The position numbers and the translations under genes are program-made. The notes beneath the pieces were generated by a model. The model was not told the origin of the DNA. It was given only the letters and a program-made list of their open reading frames with translations, and searched no databases. This document shows positions 16,259-23,175 of a DNA stretch of 23,175 nucleotides, one piece after another. The stretch comes from Lachnospiraceae bacterium (GTDB lineage: Bacteria; Bacillota; Clostridia; Lachnospirales; Lachnospiraceae). Position 1 is the stretch's first letter; each line of letters begins with the position of its first letter. The DNA lies in assembly GCA_016293925.1 (NCBI GenBank), contig JAEDCX010000034.1, forward strand, positions 1 through 23,175. The letters run 5' to 3'.

Positions 16259-17482
16259 TTAGAATACATCTGTCAATCCGAAACACTCTCTAAGTTCCGA
16301 CAGATCACAGCCAGACTCCACAAAAGCAACCATGTAAGGAACAATATCCGGGTCAAACTGTCTGCCGGCACAACTACGCAACTCATCCAGTATGACTTCA
16401 TTGGGTAACCGCTTCCGATAGCACCGGTCCGTGGACATCGCATCATAGGAATCCGCAATACAGATAATTCTGCCATACTCCGGGATTTCCTTCCCTACCA
16501 GCCCCACCGGATAGCCACCTCCGTCATATCGTTCATGGTGGAATTTCGCGCCGTCCATGATATAGGGAATGGAGGTGAAGTCCTTCAGAATATTGCCTGC
16601 GATCAGCGTATGGCTCTGGATGATATCCCGCTCTTCCTGGGTTAGTTTACCCGGTTTCGTCAGAATCTCGTCCGGAATACCGATCTTACCCGCATCATGC
16701 ATCAAAGCCACATAGAAAATATTCTCGATCTCCTTCTGGTCTTTACCCATTCGGCGGGCAATATCCGCAGAATATGTAGCAACCCGGAGCGAATGACCGC
16801 TCGTATAAGAGTCTTTCGCATCGATAAAGTTCACGAAGGTTTTCATCGTCTGAATAATCGTTTTCTGGTCCTGCTTCTGTTTGAGCATGAACTTACGCTC
16901 TTTGGTGGCAAGCACACAACCCATCAGCATCACGATAACAGCAATGACCAGTGCGGCAACCAATGCCCAGAAAGCAGGCATCCCGTATACATCATATCTG
17001 ACATATCCCACAATATGAAGATCATGAATCAGATACTTGGCGTTGGTATACATCACAAGACCGAAAGTTCTCTGGTTATGCCCGTATACCACCGCATTCT
17101 CCCAATCCGGAGTATAGTGCAATGTATTGCCTTCTATTTCGAAGGTTCCGTTCCAGCTGCTGTCGATTCTCGCGCCGGTCGGAACATCCATGGTGGCGCT
17201 CCAGTTCACCACATTCGCATCCATGTCATTGATACACAGCATACGGAACTCCGCTCCGTAACGGCCCTGATCGGTCCATTCCTGCGCTTTCTCAATCTGT
17301 CCGTGAATTGTCGATGATTCAGTCGGCTTCCCCAATTCAAAATCCCAGGAAACCGGTTCGTTATTCTTCCTGTCCACAAACCGGAACAGCAATACAAATC
17401 CGATCAGAATCGCAAACAACACCGTATTATACAGATACAATAATATTCTGTTCTTAATTTTCCTATTCTTTTTCTTCTTCAT
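16259..17482 (-). CDS. Membrane HD-GYP domain protein, predicted c-di-GMP phosphodiesterase
   Basis: This is a 407-residue signalling protein. After a basic start there is a membrane helix (about 13-35), an extracytoplasmic region of about 130 residues unlike a known sensor domain to my eye, a second helix (about 171-192), and a cytoplasmic HD-GYP domain. The catalytic motifs are intact: His262-Asp263 in HDAGKIGIP, HHE at 315-317 and GGYP at 322-325. Such enzymes hydrolyse cyclic-di-GMP, lowering its level to affect motility, surface polysaccharide or sporulation. The ribosome site is weak, but the promoter is good. It sits between the surface acylation genes and the Ca2+ antiporter. Confidence 0.92.
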   Translation of the reverse strand: MKKKKNRKIKNRILLYLYNTVLFAILIGFVLLFRFVDRKNNEPVSWDFELGKPTESSTIHGQIEKAQEWTDQGRYGAEFRMLCINDMDANVVNWSATMDVPTGARIDSSWNGTFEIEGNTLHYTPDWENAVVYGHNQRTFGLVMYTNAKYLIHDLHIVGYVRYDVYGMPAFWALVAALVIAVIVMLMGCVLATKERKFMLKQKQDQKTIIQTMKTFVNFIDAKDSYTSGHSLRVATYSADIARRMGKDQKEIENIFYVALMHDAGKIGIPDEILTKPGKLTQEERDIIQSHTLIAGNILKDFTSIPYIMDGAKFHHERYDGGGYPVGLVGKEIPEYGRIICIADSYDAMSTDRCYRKRLPNEVILDELRSCAGRQFDPDIVPYMVAFVESGCDLSELRECFGLTDVF

Positions 17483-17546
17483 CCGTTAAACCAGATCTCT
17501 CACACAGTCAACAGGAACATTTCTCAAAACGTATATTTATGCGATC

Positions 17547-17575
17547 ATTCTATCGTCATCCGAACTATTTTGCAA
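17547..17575 (-). promoter_or_regulatory. Sigma-A promoter of the HD-GYP gene
   Basis: On the minus strand TTGCAA (17570-17575) and TAGAAT (17547-17552) are spaced by exactly 17 bp, about 65 nt before the start codon. Confidence 0.75.
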
Positions 17576-17609
17576 TACAATAATTATGAATATTCTGTTC
17601 TTCCGCACA

Positions 17610-18707
17610 TCAACGTGTCACGGTCGGATGCAATCCACGGACAGCGTAGGCCTTATCCCAGAAAAGATCATAGGAAAACTGCTCCACATAATCGTGAAAA
17701 TTACGGAAAACCTCATCAACATTCTCTGCCGTCAGCTGATGGGTTCCCTGCTCCATCGCCTCATAAATATACCGATTGTACAATTGGGAATGATGACATT
17801 CATCTCTGTATTCGTCCAGATCCGTAATCCACCCGGTTTCATCCATGAAAAAAAACACTCTCACATTCTCATAATCCATCAGCTGTTCTGCCGCCGCCCG
17901 GTACACATCCAGAATATGCAGACATCCGCTCAGGCGGATTCTCTCCCAATAGACAATACTGTAGGGCGGAAAGAAGAAATCAAACTGCACCTCCGGATGC
18001 CCCGCAACATACTCTGTCAGGTTCTCCAGATTCAACCGGCAGGCTTCCAGATCTGCGGCAAGCCTCCCGACTTCCGAATGCGCATCCGTAAATCCCTCTG
18101 CATATTCATCCAGTGTCGCTCTGTAGTTTCGTTCCATTTTCTCCACAGAGAACAGTTCCGGATCAGTCCATGTGTAGGCAAGATCATTGTCCGGCTGCTT
18201 GCCTCGGATTGCCTCCAGCGTACGCAGAATGGCCGCCGTGAACACATCCCTGTTCCAGATATACTGCACATCATCCGGCAGGAAATCATTGTACAGATAC
18301 GCAGGTAGCTCCGTGTATCTGGATTTCGGATCCGATGTCAGCTGATACTCATTCAGATCCGTAATCACACGCTTCACGTCATTCCCACTGGCAAACACCT
18401 TCTCATACACCGTGGCGATATCCCGGGATCTGGCGCCGGCGAAACACAGTTTCACCAGGTCCATGCCCTGCTCCTCATACCAGGACGCCCGGAAATTCTC
18501 CGTCATGCTGGTACCCACAATCGCACTGTCGTACTTGAAATGCAATGCTGCCCCCGGCGTCTGATACACCTGCGTATACATATATTCCGTTGTTCCTGCC
18601 GTGGCGTCATGATAATGATAGAATGGATCCACAATCACAACGAATGCCCCGATCAATAGCAGAAGCCCTATCAGTCCTGCGAAAAACTGCACCAGAAATC
18701 GTTTCAT
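17610..18707 (-). CDS. DltD/AlgJ-like SGNH-type surface acylation protein
   Basis: This is a 365-residue protein with one N-terminal membrane anchor (about 4-27) and an extracytoplasmic body. IVGTSMTENF (63-72) fits the SGNH/GDSL nucleophile block with Ser67. A C-terminal D-x-C-H-H segment (Asp302, His305/306 in DECHHSQLYNRYI) fits the Asp-His part of the triad. DltD, AlgJ and PatB-type proteins with this layout work with MBOAT acyltransferases to O-acylate cell-surface polymers. The MBOAT gene directly upstream, 112 nt away, supports that role; the polymer and acyl group are unknown. GGAGAG precedes the start. I cannot call it dltD, since dltA and dltC are absent. Confidence 0.78.
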   Translation of the reverse strand: MKRFLVQFFAGLIGLLLLIGAFVVIVDPFYHYHDATAGTTEYMYTQVYQTPGAALHFKYDSAIVGTSMTENFRASWYEEQGMDLVKLCFAGARSRDIATVYEKVFASGNDVKRVITDLNEYQLTSDPKSRYTELPAYLYNDFLPDDVQYIWNRDVFTAAILRTLEAIRGKQPDNDLAYTWTDPELFSVEKMERNYRATLDEYAEGFTDAHSEVGRLAADLEACRLNLENLTEYVAGHPEVQFDFFFPPYSIVYWERIRLSGCLHILDVYRAAAEQLMDYENVRVFFFMDETGWITDLDEYRDECHHSQLYNRYIYEAMEQGTHQLTAENVDEVFRNFHDYVEQFSYDLFWDKAYAVRGLHPTVTR

Positions 18708-18819
18708 GCTCTCTCTCCGAAATAATGTTAAAACCTGAACTGCACTTACTCTCCGAACTACTATCTATAACTGAAATACTGTCCTTTTGACCCAAAGACA
18801 AAATATCGTTGTAATACTG

Positions 18820-20313
18820 TCAGAACTGGAAATACAGGAACTCGGACACACTGGAAAACGTCATCACGCACAGAACCATGAGCACGGCCAGCCAAAGCCC
18901 TTCGAACCGCCCCGTTTTCTCCCTGCCGCACACCCTGTGGGAACTGGGTGCCACAAATACCAGCAATAACATTCCAGTCATGACTATGATAGTCAATGCG
19001 AGCAGAATCACCTGCTGCCACACCGCTCCGACCCCGAAATGCGTCATCAGGTCGGTGATATTACTTCCGCAGAATGCATTGACCATGGGGAATCCCTCTG
19101 CGGTCAGCGCAAGGTTGCCGAAACCACCCCTTAGAAGTTTGGAGAACACATGCAGGGCAGTCATCAGATCTCCCGCCCGGAAAAATACCCATGCGAAATT
19201 CACAAACCCGAAGGTTACAAGGGTGGTAAGCCATATCGGAAGCTTATCAATGCGCCTGTGGAAAATTCTGTGAAACACAGACGCCACACCATGAAGACAT
19301 CCCCAGATTACAAAAGTCCATCCGGCTCCGTGCCACAGACCGCTCAGGGCAAACACGACCATCACATTAATACAGGTCCTGACTTTTCCCTTCCGGCTGC
19401 CGCCTAACGGGAAGTAGAGATACTGGGTGAAAAACCGGGTCATGGTCATATGCCACCTGTCCCAAAACACCTGAATGTTCTTCGCCTTGTAGGGCTCATC
19501 AAAATTCTTCGGAAGATCGAACCCCAGCATTTTACCGAGCCCGATAGCCATATCACTGTATCCGCTGAAATCAAAATAAATCTGCAGCGTATAGGCCAGA
19601 ATCAGCCAGACCGCCTCCGGGGTGTTCAGTGCCGACAGGTTATCATATCCGTAGGTCACCACCAATGACAAACGATCCGCCAACAGTACTTTTTTCGCAA
19701 GTCCGATCACAAAATACCGGATACCCACCGTGATATAGTCCAGGCGGATACGAAACCGCTTCTCCTCCGACAACTGCGGAATCAATTCGTTGTGCATGAC
19801 GATGGGACCTGCCACCAGCTGCGGAAAAAACGACACAAACACACTGTAATCCAGCCAGGAATACCGCCCGGTTCTGCCTCGATAGGTGTCAATCACAAAG
19901 GAAATCTGCTGAAATGTGAAGAAACTGATGCCCAGAGGAAGGGCAACGTGCAATAGCGGCAACGAAGCCTTCGTTACCGCATTGATATTCTCTATGAAAA
20001 AATCATAATATTTGAAATAGACAATCGATGCCAGATTCAGGGTCACTGCCACAAGCATAACCCCCCTGCGAATCCCCTGTCCGCCCTCACTGACCGGCAA
20101 TCTCATCAGAACCAGATACACCAGATAATTGATCACGATACTTCCGATCAGGATCAGAAGATACCGCGGGCTGAAATACCCATAGAAAAACAAAGACGCA
20201 GCCAACAGATATAACTTGGCCGGAACATGCAATTTAAGATATCTTAACCCATAATATCCCAGGAATACCAAAGGGAGAAAGGCAAAGACAAACACCGCTG
20301 AATTAAATAACAT
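18820..20313 (-). CDS. MBOAT family O-acyltransferase (AlgI/DltB-like)
   Basis: This 497-residue membrane protein has about eleven helices. The MBOAT core is clear: DEPYKAKNIQVFWDRWHMTMTRF (272-294), then YFPLGGSRKG, and ALSGLWHGAGWTFVIWG (322-338) with the conserved catalytic His328. AlgI and DltB relatives move an acyl group from a cytoplasmic donor across the membrane for transfer to an exopolysaccharide or teichoic acid. The length and architecture are nearer AlgI than DltB. GAGGT lies about ten bases before the ATG. A TTGACA promoter is placed just upstream. It forms a two-gene module with the SGNH-like protein. Confidence 0.95.
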   Translation of the reverse strand: MLFNSAVFVFAFLPLVFLGYYGLRYLKLHVPAKLYLLAASLFFYGYFSPRYLLILIGSIVINYLVYLVLMRLPVSEGGQGIRRGVMLVAVTLNLASIVYFKYYDFFIENINAVTKASLPLLHVALPLGISFFTFQQISFVIDTYRGRTGRYSWLDYSVFVSFFPQLVAGPIVMHNELIPQLSEEKRFRIRLDYITVGIRYFVIGLAKKVLLADRLSLVVTYGYDNLSALNTPEAVWLILAYTLQIYFDFSGYSDMAIGLGKMLGFDLPKNFDEPYKAKNIQVFWDRWHMTMTRFFTQYLYFPLGGSRKGKVRTCINVMVVFALSGLWHGAGWTFVIWGCLHGVASVFHRIFHRRIDKLPIWLTTLVTFGFVNFAWVFFRAGDLMTALHVFSKLLRGGFGNLALTAEGFPMVNAFCGSNITDLMTHFGVGAVWQQVILLALTIIVMTGMLLLVFVAPSSHRVCGREKTGRFEGLWLAVLMVLCVMTFSSVSEFLYFQF

Positions 20314-20376
20314 GGATCTACCTCATAAGACAGTCAAATCACCGCCGGAATCATGGTCTGCTCCGACTACCTTATA

Positions 20377-20405
20377 ATGATAAATTTCCCATCCTCAAAT
20401 GTCAA
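20377..20405 (-). promoter_or_regulatory. Sigma-A promoter of the MBOAT/SGNH operon
   Basis: On the minus strand a perfect TTGACA (20400-20405) and TATCAT (20377-20382) are separated by 17 bp, giving a leader of about 55 nt. It lies immediately after the stop codon of the DUF6179-like gene, so the acylation operon is separately expressed. Confidence 0.8.
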
Positions 20406-20424
20406 CCATAAGACATCTCCCATG

Positions 20425-21258
20425 TCACAATATGCAGTCAAGGGTTCCATGCTCCGCAGCATTCCGGAGACGAACGGCAATATTATCCACTGCCTTGTTC
20501 AGATATTCCAGCAATGCTTCATCCACCTCGTAATATTCCCTGACAATTCCTTTCACAATCGTCTGCAGTCTGCCCTGCAACCCGTCCGGCGACTGCGTCA
20601 CTATCCAGGTTTGCAGCCTTCGGAATTCTTCCGGCGCAAAATCCGGGACAGATATCGGCTGCCCTGTCACCACATGCCCGATAACACCGGCCAGCACAAT
20701 TTCACACAGATTATCAATCATTCGTCCATACCGTTTATCATATCGGTAGAGAATCTGTCTCACTGTTTCCGGCGGAAATCCGTTCAGGAATCTCTGCTCC
20801 ACCTGAATGCATACGATAAAGTTGTATATTTTATCAATTCCCGTATCCCCCGAAAGGTCCTCCAACACCGGATAATCCAATGTTAAGATCGTATCCTGCG
20901 GTTCATATTTGCAATCGTACCATTTGAAAAATTCCGGTAAGCCTCTCACAACCGTATCCTGCAGACACCGATTCCCGTAATCGGAGAAATGAGTCATCAA
21001 CCCATTATACAGATGTAATGTCTCCTTGGTTTTCTTTTCCACACACGCAGCACCGACTGCATACATTTCTGCAGCAGACAATTCCCCCACCGGGACACAG
21101 GCGCACTGCCCTGCCCGCTCGCCTTCCCGAATACTGTACAACACAGCCTCCATGAGCTGCTGCGCCCTGTCATAGGGGATGGATGTACTTTCCCGGGAGG
21201 TATAATCCTCCGCAAGTTTTGTCACGATCGGAACGAGTTCTTCTATTGCATAGTTCAT
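20425..21258 (-). CDS. Uncharacterised protein resembling DUF6179
   Basis: This is a 277-residue soluble protein of unknown function, mostly helical, with no signal peptide or membrane helix. The early YTSRESTSIPYDRAQQLMEAVLYSI stretch (19-43) and its partner gene suggest the DUF6179 family; I recognise this by memory of the pattern, not by a search. Family members I recall can be longer, so this may be a short form. Scattered cysteines (among them Cys62, Cys64, Cys82) show no clear motif. Its ribosome site GGGAGG overlaps the stop codon of the upstream gene, which ends only 3 nt earlier, so the two are translationally coupled and probably work together. Confidence 0.65.
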   Translation of the reverse strand: MNYAIEELVPIVTKLAEDYTSRESTSIPYDRAQQLMEAVLYSIREGERAGQCACVPVGELSAAEMYAVGAACVEKKTKETLHLYNGLMTHFSDYGNRCLQDTVVRGLPEFFKWYDCKYEPQDTILTLDYPVLEDLSGDTGIDKIYNFIVCIQVEQRFLNGFPPETVRQILYRYDKRYGRMIDNLCEIVLAGVIGHVVTGQPISVPDFAPEEFRRLQTWIVTQSPDGLQGRLQTIVKGIVREYYEVDEALLEYLNKAVDNIAVRLRNAAEHGTLDCIL

Positions 21259-21261
21259 AGA

Positions 21262-21795
21262 CTACCTCCCGCAAAGATCCGCTAATGTCTCTTCATACAA
21301 TTCATCGTTCCAACGTTCCTGCCGGTCGAATGCAGAATATGCACCATACCCGTCGGTTTCCCGAAATCCCCGGTATCCTGCCCGCACCGCCTGTGCAAAC
21401 TCTGCAAGACAGGTGCTCTCCAGATAATCCGGATCGCCAAAGCACAGTTTCTCATATTGCTCTTTCATCAGATGAATCAGTTCATCATCTGTCATCTCAT
21501 CATTCATTTCGTTTTTGTACAGATAGAATATATCCTGCAACCGAATGATCGTATCCACATAATTGTTCTGGTCGATATAGGCAGAATCACAGAATTCATA
21601 CATCAGTTTCGTCACACAGCCCGAACCAAATTCCACACGCCGCTGCTCCTGCAGTGTTCTTTTCCGATTCTCCAGAATCCGCTGTGCATCCTGCTCGGAT
21701 ACCGTAAGTCCAAACCGTTCGGTATACCGGTTCGTTTCCAGCACCTCCGGCAGTTGCGTTGTGTTTTGTAGCAAATCCAGCCAATTATTGTCCAC
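21262..21795 (-). CDS. Uncharacterised protein resembling DUF6323
   Basis: This is a 177-residue soluble, helical, acidic protein. The block EFGSGCVTKLMYEFCDSAYI followed by the LQDIFYLYKNEMNDEMTDDEL region fits my memory of DUF6323, known only as conserved Clostridia proteins beside DUF6179. The chosen start is GTG at 21795, with AGGGAGG seven bases upstream. An ATG 69 nt further upstream has no ribosome site. An extended -10 promoter (TGCTATAAT) stands about 35 nt before the start. Function is unknown; the tight pairing with the next gene suggests a two-protein complex or pathway. Confidence 0.65.
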   Translation of the reverse strand: MDNNWLDLLQNTTQLPEVLETNRYTERFGLTVSEQDAQRILENRKRTLQEQRRVEFGSGCVTKLMYEFCDSAYIDQNNYVDTIIRLQDIFYLYKNEMNDEMTDDELIHLMKEQYEKLCFGDPDYLESTCLAEFAQAVRAGYRGFRETDGYGAYSAFDRQERWNDELYEETLADLCGR

Positions 21796-21826
21796 GAAAC
21801 ATCCTCCCTCTCTTCGATAATGGGTC

Positions 21827-21835
21827 ATTATAGCA
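21827..21835 (-). promoter_or_regulatory. Extended -10 promoter of the DUF6323/DUF6179 pair
   Basis: The minus strand reads TGCTATAAT, identical to the tig promoter element, about 35 nt upstream of the GTG start. No strong -35 is seen. Confidence 0.7.
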
Positions 21836-21858
21836 TCCGCCCGTTTCCGTGAACAGTC

Positions 21859-21887
21859 TTGCATTTTCGGTCATTTTGTGGTATAGT
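21859..21887 (+). promoter_or_regulatory. Plus-strand sigma-A-like promoter facing a terminator
   Basis: TTGCAT (21859-21864) and TATAGT (21882-21887) are separated by exactly 17 bp. It points away from the DUF6323 promoter. No plus-strand gene lies downstream; a terminator hairpin follows about 10 nt after the likely start site. Confidence 0.55.
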
Positions 21888-21895
21888 AACAACAT

Positions 21896-21931
21896 AAGGA
21901 GGGAACTTTTACGTTCACCTCCTTTGTTTTT
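21896..21931 (+). terminator. Intrinsic terminator with an anti-Shine-Dalgarno stem
   Basis: AAGGAGG (21896-21902) pairs with CCTCCTT (21918-21924). An inner AAC/GTT pairing and a six-base loop close the hairpin, and TTGTTTTT follows. The U tract is good only on the plus strand. On the minus strand the same sequence ends in CCTCCTTATG and would not terminate well. Confidence 0.7.
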
Positions 21932-21959
21932 CGTCCGATATGTTGATGGTTTCAGCGAT

Positions 21960-22397
21960 TCATTCCCCGTACAGTTCCTTTTGAATTTCCTTTGCCTCTT
22001 CCGAGAACGTAATGGTATGAAGATAATCTTTTACCTGAATTTCTATCACTTCAACCGGTTTGACCTCTGTTCTGGAAATCCATTCCCAATCGTCAACGAG
22101 TTCAAAGGATTCCGACGGTAACACATAAATATATCCTTTCCCCGCCGGATCAATGGAGCCATATCGTAAATAACTCCTGATCCCATCCGAATCAAAGGTA
22201 AGTCTTCCCTCCGGCGAATCCGGGTACCATCTGAATGGCAATGCGAATGGAATCACTTCTTCCATTGTTGCCGCGGCATAAATCGCCATTTGTGCCTCCG
22301 CGTCACATACTCCATGTGCCTGCCGGGGCTTAACGATGTCAAATCTGTATTGACTGCCATGATATACATACCTGGGTTTTTGCTTCCTATCAAACAA
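21960..22397 (-). CDS. YHGS-motif protein, possible ADP-ribosyltransferase-like fold; function unknown
   Basis: This is a soluble protein of about 145 residues. It begins with RYVYHGSQYRF and continues with AIYAAATMEEVIPFALPF, then a small domain with GYIYVLPSESFE and a C-terminal EVIEIQVKDYLHTITFSEEA segment. A YHGS strand followed by a Y-A...A..FA helix resembles the H-Y part of ADP-ribosyltransferase/RNA 2'-phosphotransferase folds, but this is pattern reading only. A frame from ATG at 22451 is open but lacks a ribosome site. TTG at 22397 has AAGGAGG nine bases upstream and begins just before the conserved part, so it is preferred. It follows the small membrane protein gene by 92 nt. Confidence 0.6.
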   Translation of the reverse strand: MFDRKQKPRYVYHGSQYRFDIVKPRQAHGVCDAEAQMAIYAAATMEEVIPFALPFRWYPDSPEGRLTFDSDGIRSYLRYGSIDPAGKGYIYVLPSESFELVDDWEWISRTEVKPVEVIEIQVKDYLHTITFSEEAKEIQKELYGE

Positions 22398-22455
22398 TAC
22401 CTGAATCCTCCTTACTAAACACAGACCGCTTCCCTCTACAGGCATACCCATTCAG

Positions 22456-22471
22456 AAAAAGGCATCCCTTT
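22456..22471 (-). terminator. Short possible terminator after the small membrane protein gene
   Basis: On the minus strand a 5-bp stem AAAGG/CCTTT with a GATG loop runs into TTTTT. The stem is short and shares bases with the U tract, so termination would be partial. Confidence 0.3.
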
Positions 22472-22489
22472 GACCACGAATCCGAACAT

Positions 22490-22858
22490 TCAGAGTGCAG
22501 TGATCCAAAAGCAGACGGCTGTCACAAGGGAAATCGGTGTCATCACATATCTTTCCTTCTTACTCTTGGAAATACAATTCACAAGTGTATTCAGTGAGAG
22601 ATACACTGCCATAACAATACAGATAATCCGTGTGACATGATATGCAAACCACAGCGGCATATACCCGCCCATCTGCAAAATGATAACCAGAAAAAACATC
22701 TGCATAATCAACTGCGCCAATAACAGCATTCTCATTTTAGGCGGGAATACCCGGTATTGCCCTCCCATCGTAAATTCTCCCAACGGAAGACCGCATAACA
22801 GAAGAAAACTCAATATCATTACAATTGCTATAAACACTGCACCAATCATCGCTACCAT
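22490..22858 (-). CDS. Small four-helix membrane protein, unknown function
   Basis: This 122-residue protein has four hydrophobic segments, at about 3-23, 44-64, 68-87 and 104-121. Between the first two lies a polar loop, LPLGEFTMGGQYRVFPPKMR. I do not recognise a family. The start has AAGGG nine bases upstream; an ATG three codons later is an alternative. It begins 21 nt after the stop codon of an upstream reading-frame remnant (22880-22882), typical operon spacing, and precedes the YHGS-motif gene on the same strand. Confidence 0.7.
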   Translation of the reverse strand: MVAMIGAVFIAIVMILSFLLLCGLPLGEFTMGGQYRVFPPKMRMLLLAQLIMQMFFLVIILQMGGYMPLWFAYHVTRIICIVMAVYLSLNTLVNCISKSKKERYVMTPISLVTAVCFWITAL

Positions 22859-22879
22859 ATCTCATATCCCTTCGTTTTT

Positions 22880-23080
22880 CTACAACTCCGGCGAAGCAAT
22901 CTGTCTCATCTCTCTGCAAATTGCTCCAGCCATGGCATTTATAACAGCATCGTACTTTGTCTTCTTTTCAAATAAAGAAGTACAGCTTTCTTTTCGGCGA
23001 ATTGGGAATTGTCGGAATCATACTTTACCGACAGCCGCCCACAAGTATCTGCGCCGCAAAAGATTTCGGCCAAGCCTGGA
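22880..23080 (-). pseudogene. Possible frameshifted gene remnant
   Basis: On the minus strand a frame open from 23017 ends ...KYDAVINAMAGAICREMRQIASPEL at a TAG (22880-22882), 21 nt before the next gene. It has no start codon or ribosome site before the last 17 residues. Just upstream, in another frame, reads LAEIFCGADTCGRLSVKYDS and on to AEKKAVLLYLKRR. Joining the two by a one-base shift near 22970 would give a plausible protein tail. It may be a decayed gene, a sequencing error or chance. No other feature is seen in 22859-23080. Confidence 0.3.
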
Positions 23081-23175
23081 TTATTTCCAGTGATTTAATC
23101 CGGGAACCACTGACTCCATATGCGCACGTACCTGTTCTGCCGGCCATTCCTCAGTCGCCATGTGTTCAACACAAA
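23081..23175 (-). CDS. C-terminal end of an unidentified protein (cut by window edge)
   Basis: The last 30 codons of a minus-strand frame are visible, including EEWPAEQVRAHMESVVPGL and ending HWK with TAA at 23081-23083. It reads like a genuine soluble, amphipathic C-terminus, but it is too short to assign. No terminator follows, so it may belong to the same transcription unit as the remnant and the small membrane protein. Confidence 0.45.
   Translation of the reverse strand, partial: CVEHMATEEWPAEQVRAHMESVVPGLNHWK

Noticed and set aside
18607..18801. Minus-strand 64-codon frame in the gap before the SGNH-like gene
   Set aside because: It overlaps the start of that gene in another frame, is low-complexity serine-rich, and lacks a ribosome site.
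21849..22121. Plus-strand 90-codon frame downstream of the lone promoter
   Set aside because: Its start lies upstream of the promoter, the terminator hairpin interrupts it, and most of it is antisense to the YHGS-motif gene.
22680..23093. 137-codon plus-strand frame at the right end
   Set aside because: It is antisense to the small membrane protein and has no ribosome site or recognisable domain; the minus strand explains the region better.
1..23175. CRISPR array, tRNA/rRNA genes, insertion sequences or prophage genes
   Set aside because: No regularly spaced repeats, cloverleaf-like or rRNA-like stretches, transposase, integrase or phage structural motifs were seen on either strand.

Overview
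The window looks like chromosomal DNA of a spore-forming, low-to-mid GC Gram-positive bacterium, most likely a gut-type Clostridia (Lachnospiraceae-like). The evidence is the gene order tig-clpP-clpX-lon-engB, an alpha/beta-type small acid-soluble spore protein, strong AGGAGG-type ribosome binding sites, and a pair of small genes resembling DUF6323/DUF6179, which I associate with this group. I see no rRNA, tRNA, CRISPR array, insertion sequence or prophage. Nearly all genes lie on the minus strand; only two (an ECF-type membrane protein and a CYTH protein) are on the plus strand.

Layout from left to right. (1) 1-7607, minus: a protein quality-control operon of trigger factor, ClpP, ClpX, Lon, the ribosome-assembly GTPase EngB/YsxC, and an AI-2E/YtvI-type membrane protein that runs off the left edge. 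It is transcribed from an extended -10 promoter near 7690. (2) 7778-8332, plus: an ECF transporter S-component-like protein, divergent from tig, sharing a bidirectional terminator with (3) a spore protein gene (8457-8660, minus) that has a sigma-G-like promoter and a hairpin-rich leader. (4) 8808-10239, minus: a DJ-1/PfpI protein followed by a predicted metal-export permease (ArsP_2-like). (5) 10347-10844, plus: a CYTH-domain protein with a clear sigma-A promoter. (6) 11073-14924, minus: glycogen phosphorylase and 4-alpha-glucanotransferase, a glycogen/maltodextrin breakdown operon. (7) 15178-17482, minus: an HD-GYP cyclic-di-GMP phosphodiesterase with an extracytoplasmic sensor region, then a Ca2+/Na+ antiporter ending in a strong terminator. 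(8) 17610-20313, minus: an MBOAT acyltransferase and a DltD/AlgJ-like SGNH protein, a two-gene cell-surface O-acylation module. (9) 20425-21795, minus: the DUF6323-like and DUF6179-like genes, tightly coupled. (10) 21896-23175: a lone plus-strand promoter plus terminator that would make an RNA of about 40 nt, a YHGS-motif protein of possible ADP-ribosyltransferase-like fold, a four-helix membrane protein, a possible broken gene, and the C-terminus of an unidentified protein cut by the right edge.

Most of the window is conserved housekeeping. The least explained parts are the DUF6323/DUF6179 pair, the YHGS-motif protein with its small membrane neighbour, the isolated mini-transcription unit between them, and the structured spore-gene leader. 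I found no clear signature of a defence or mobile system.
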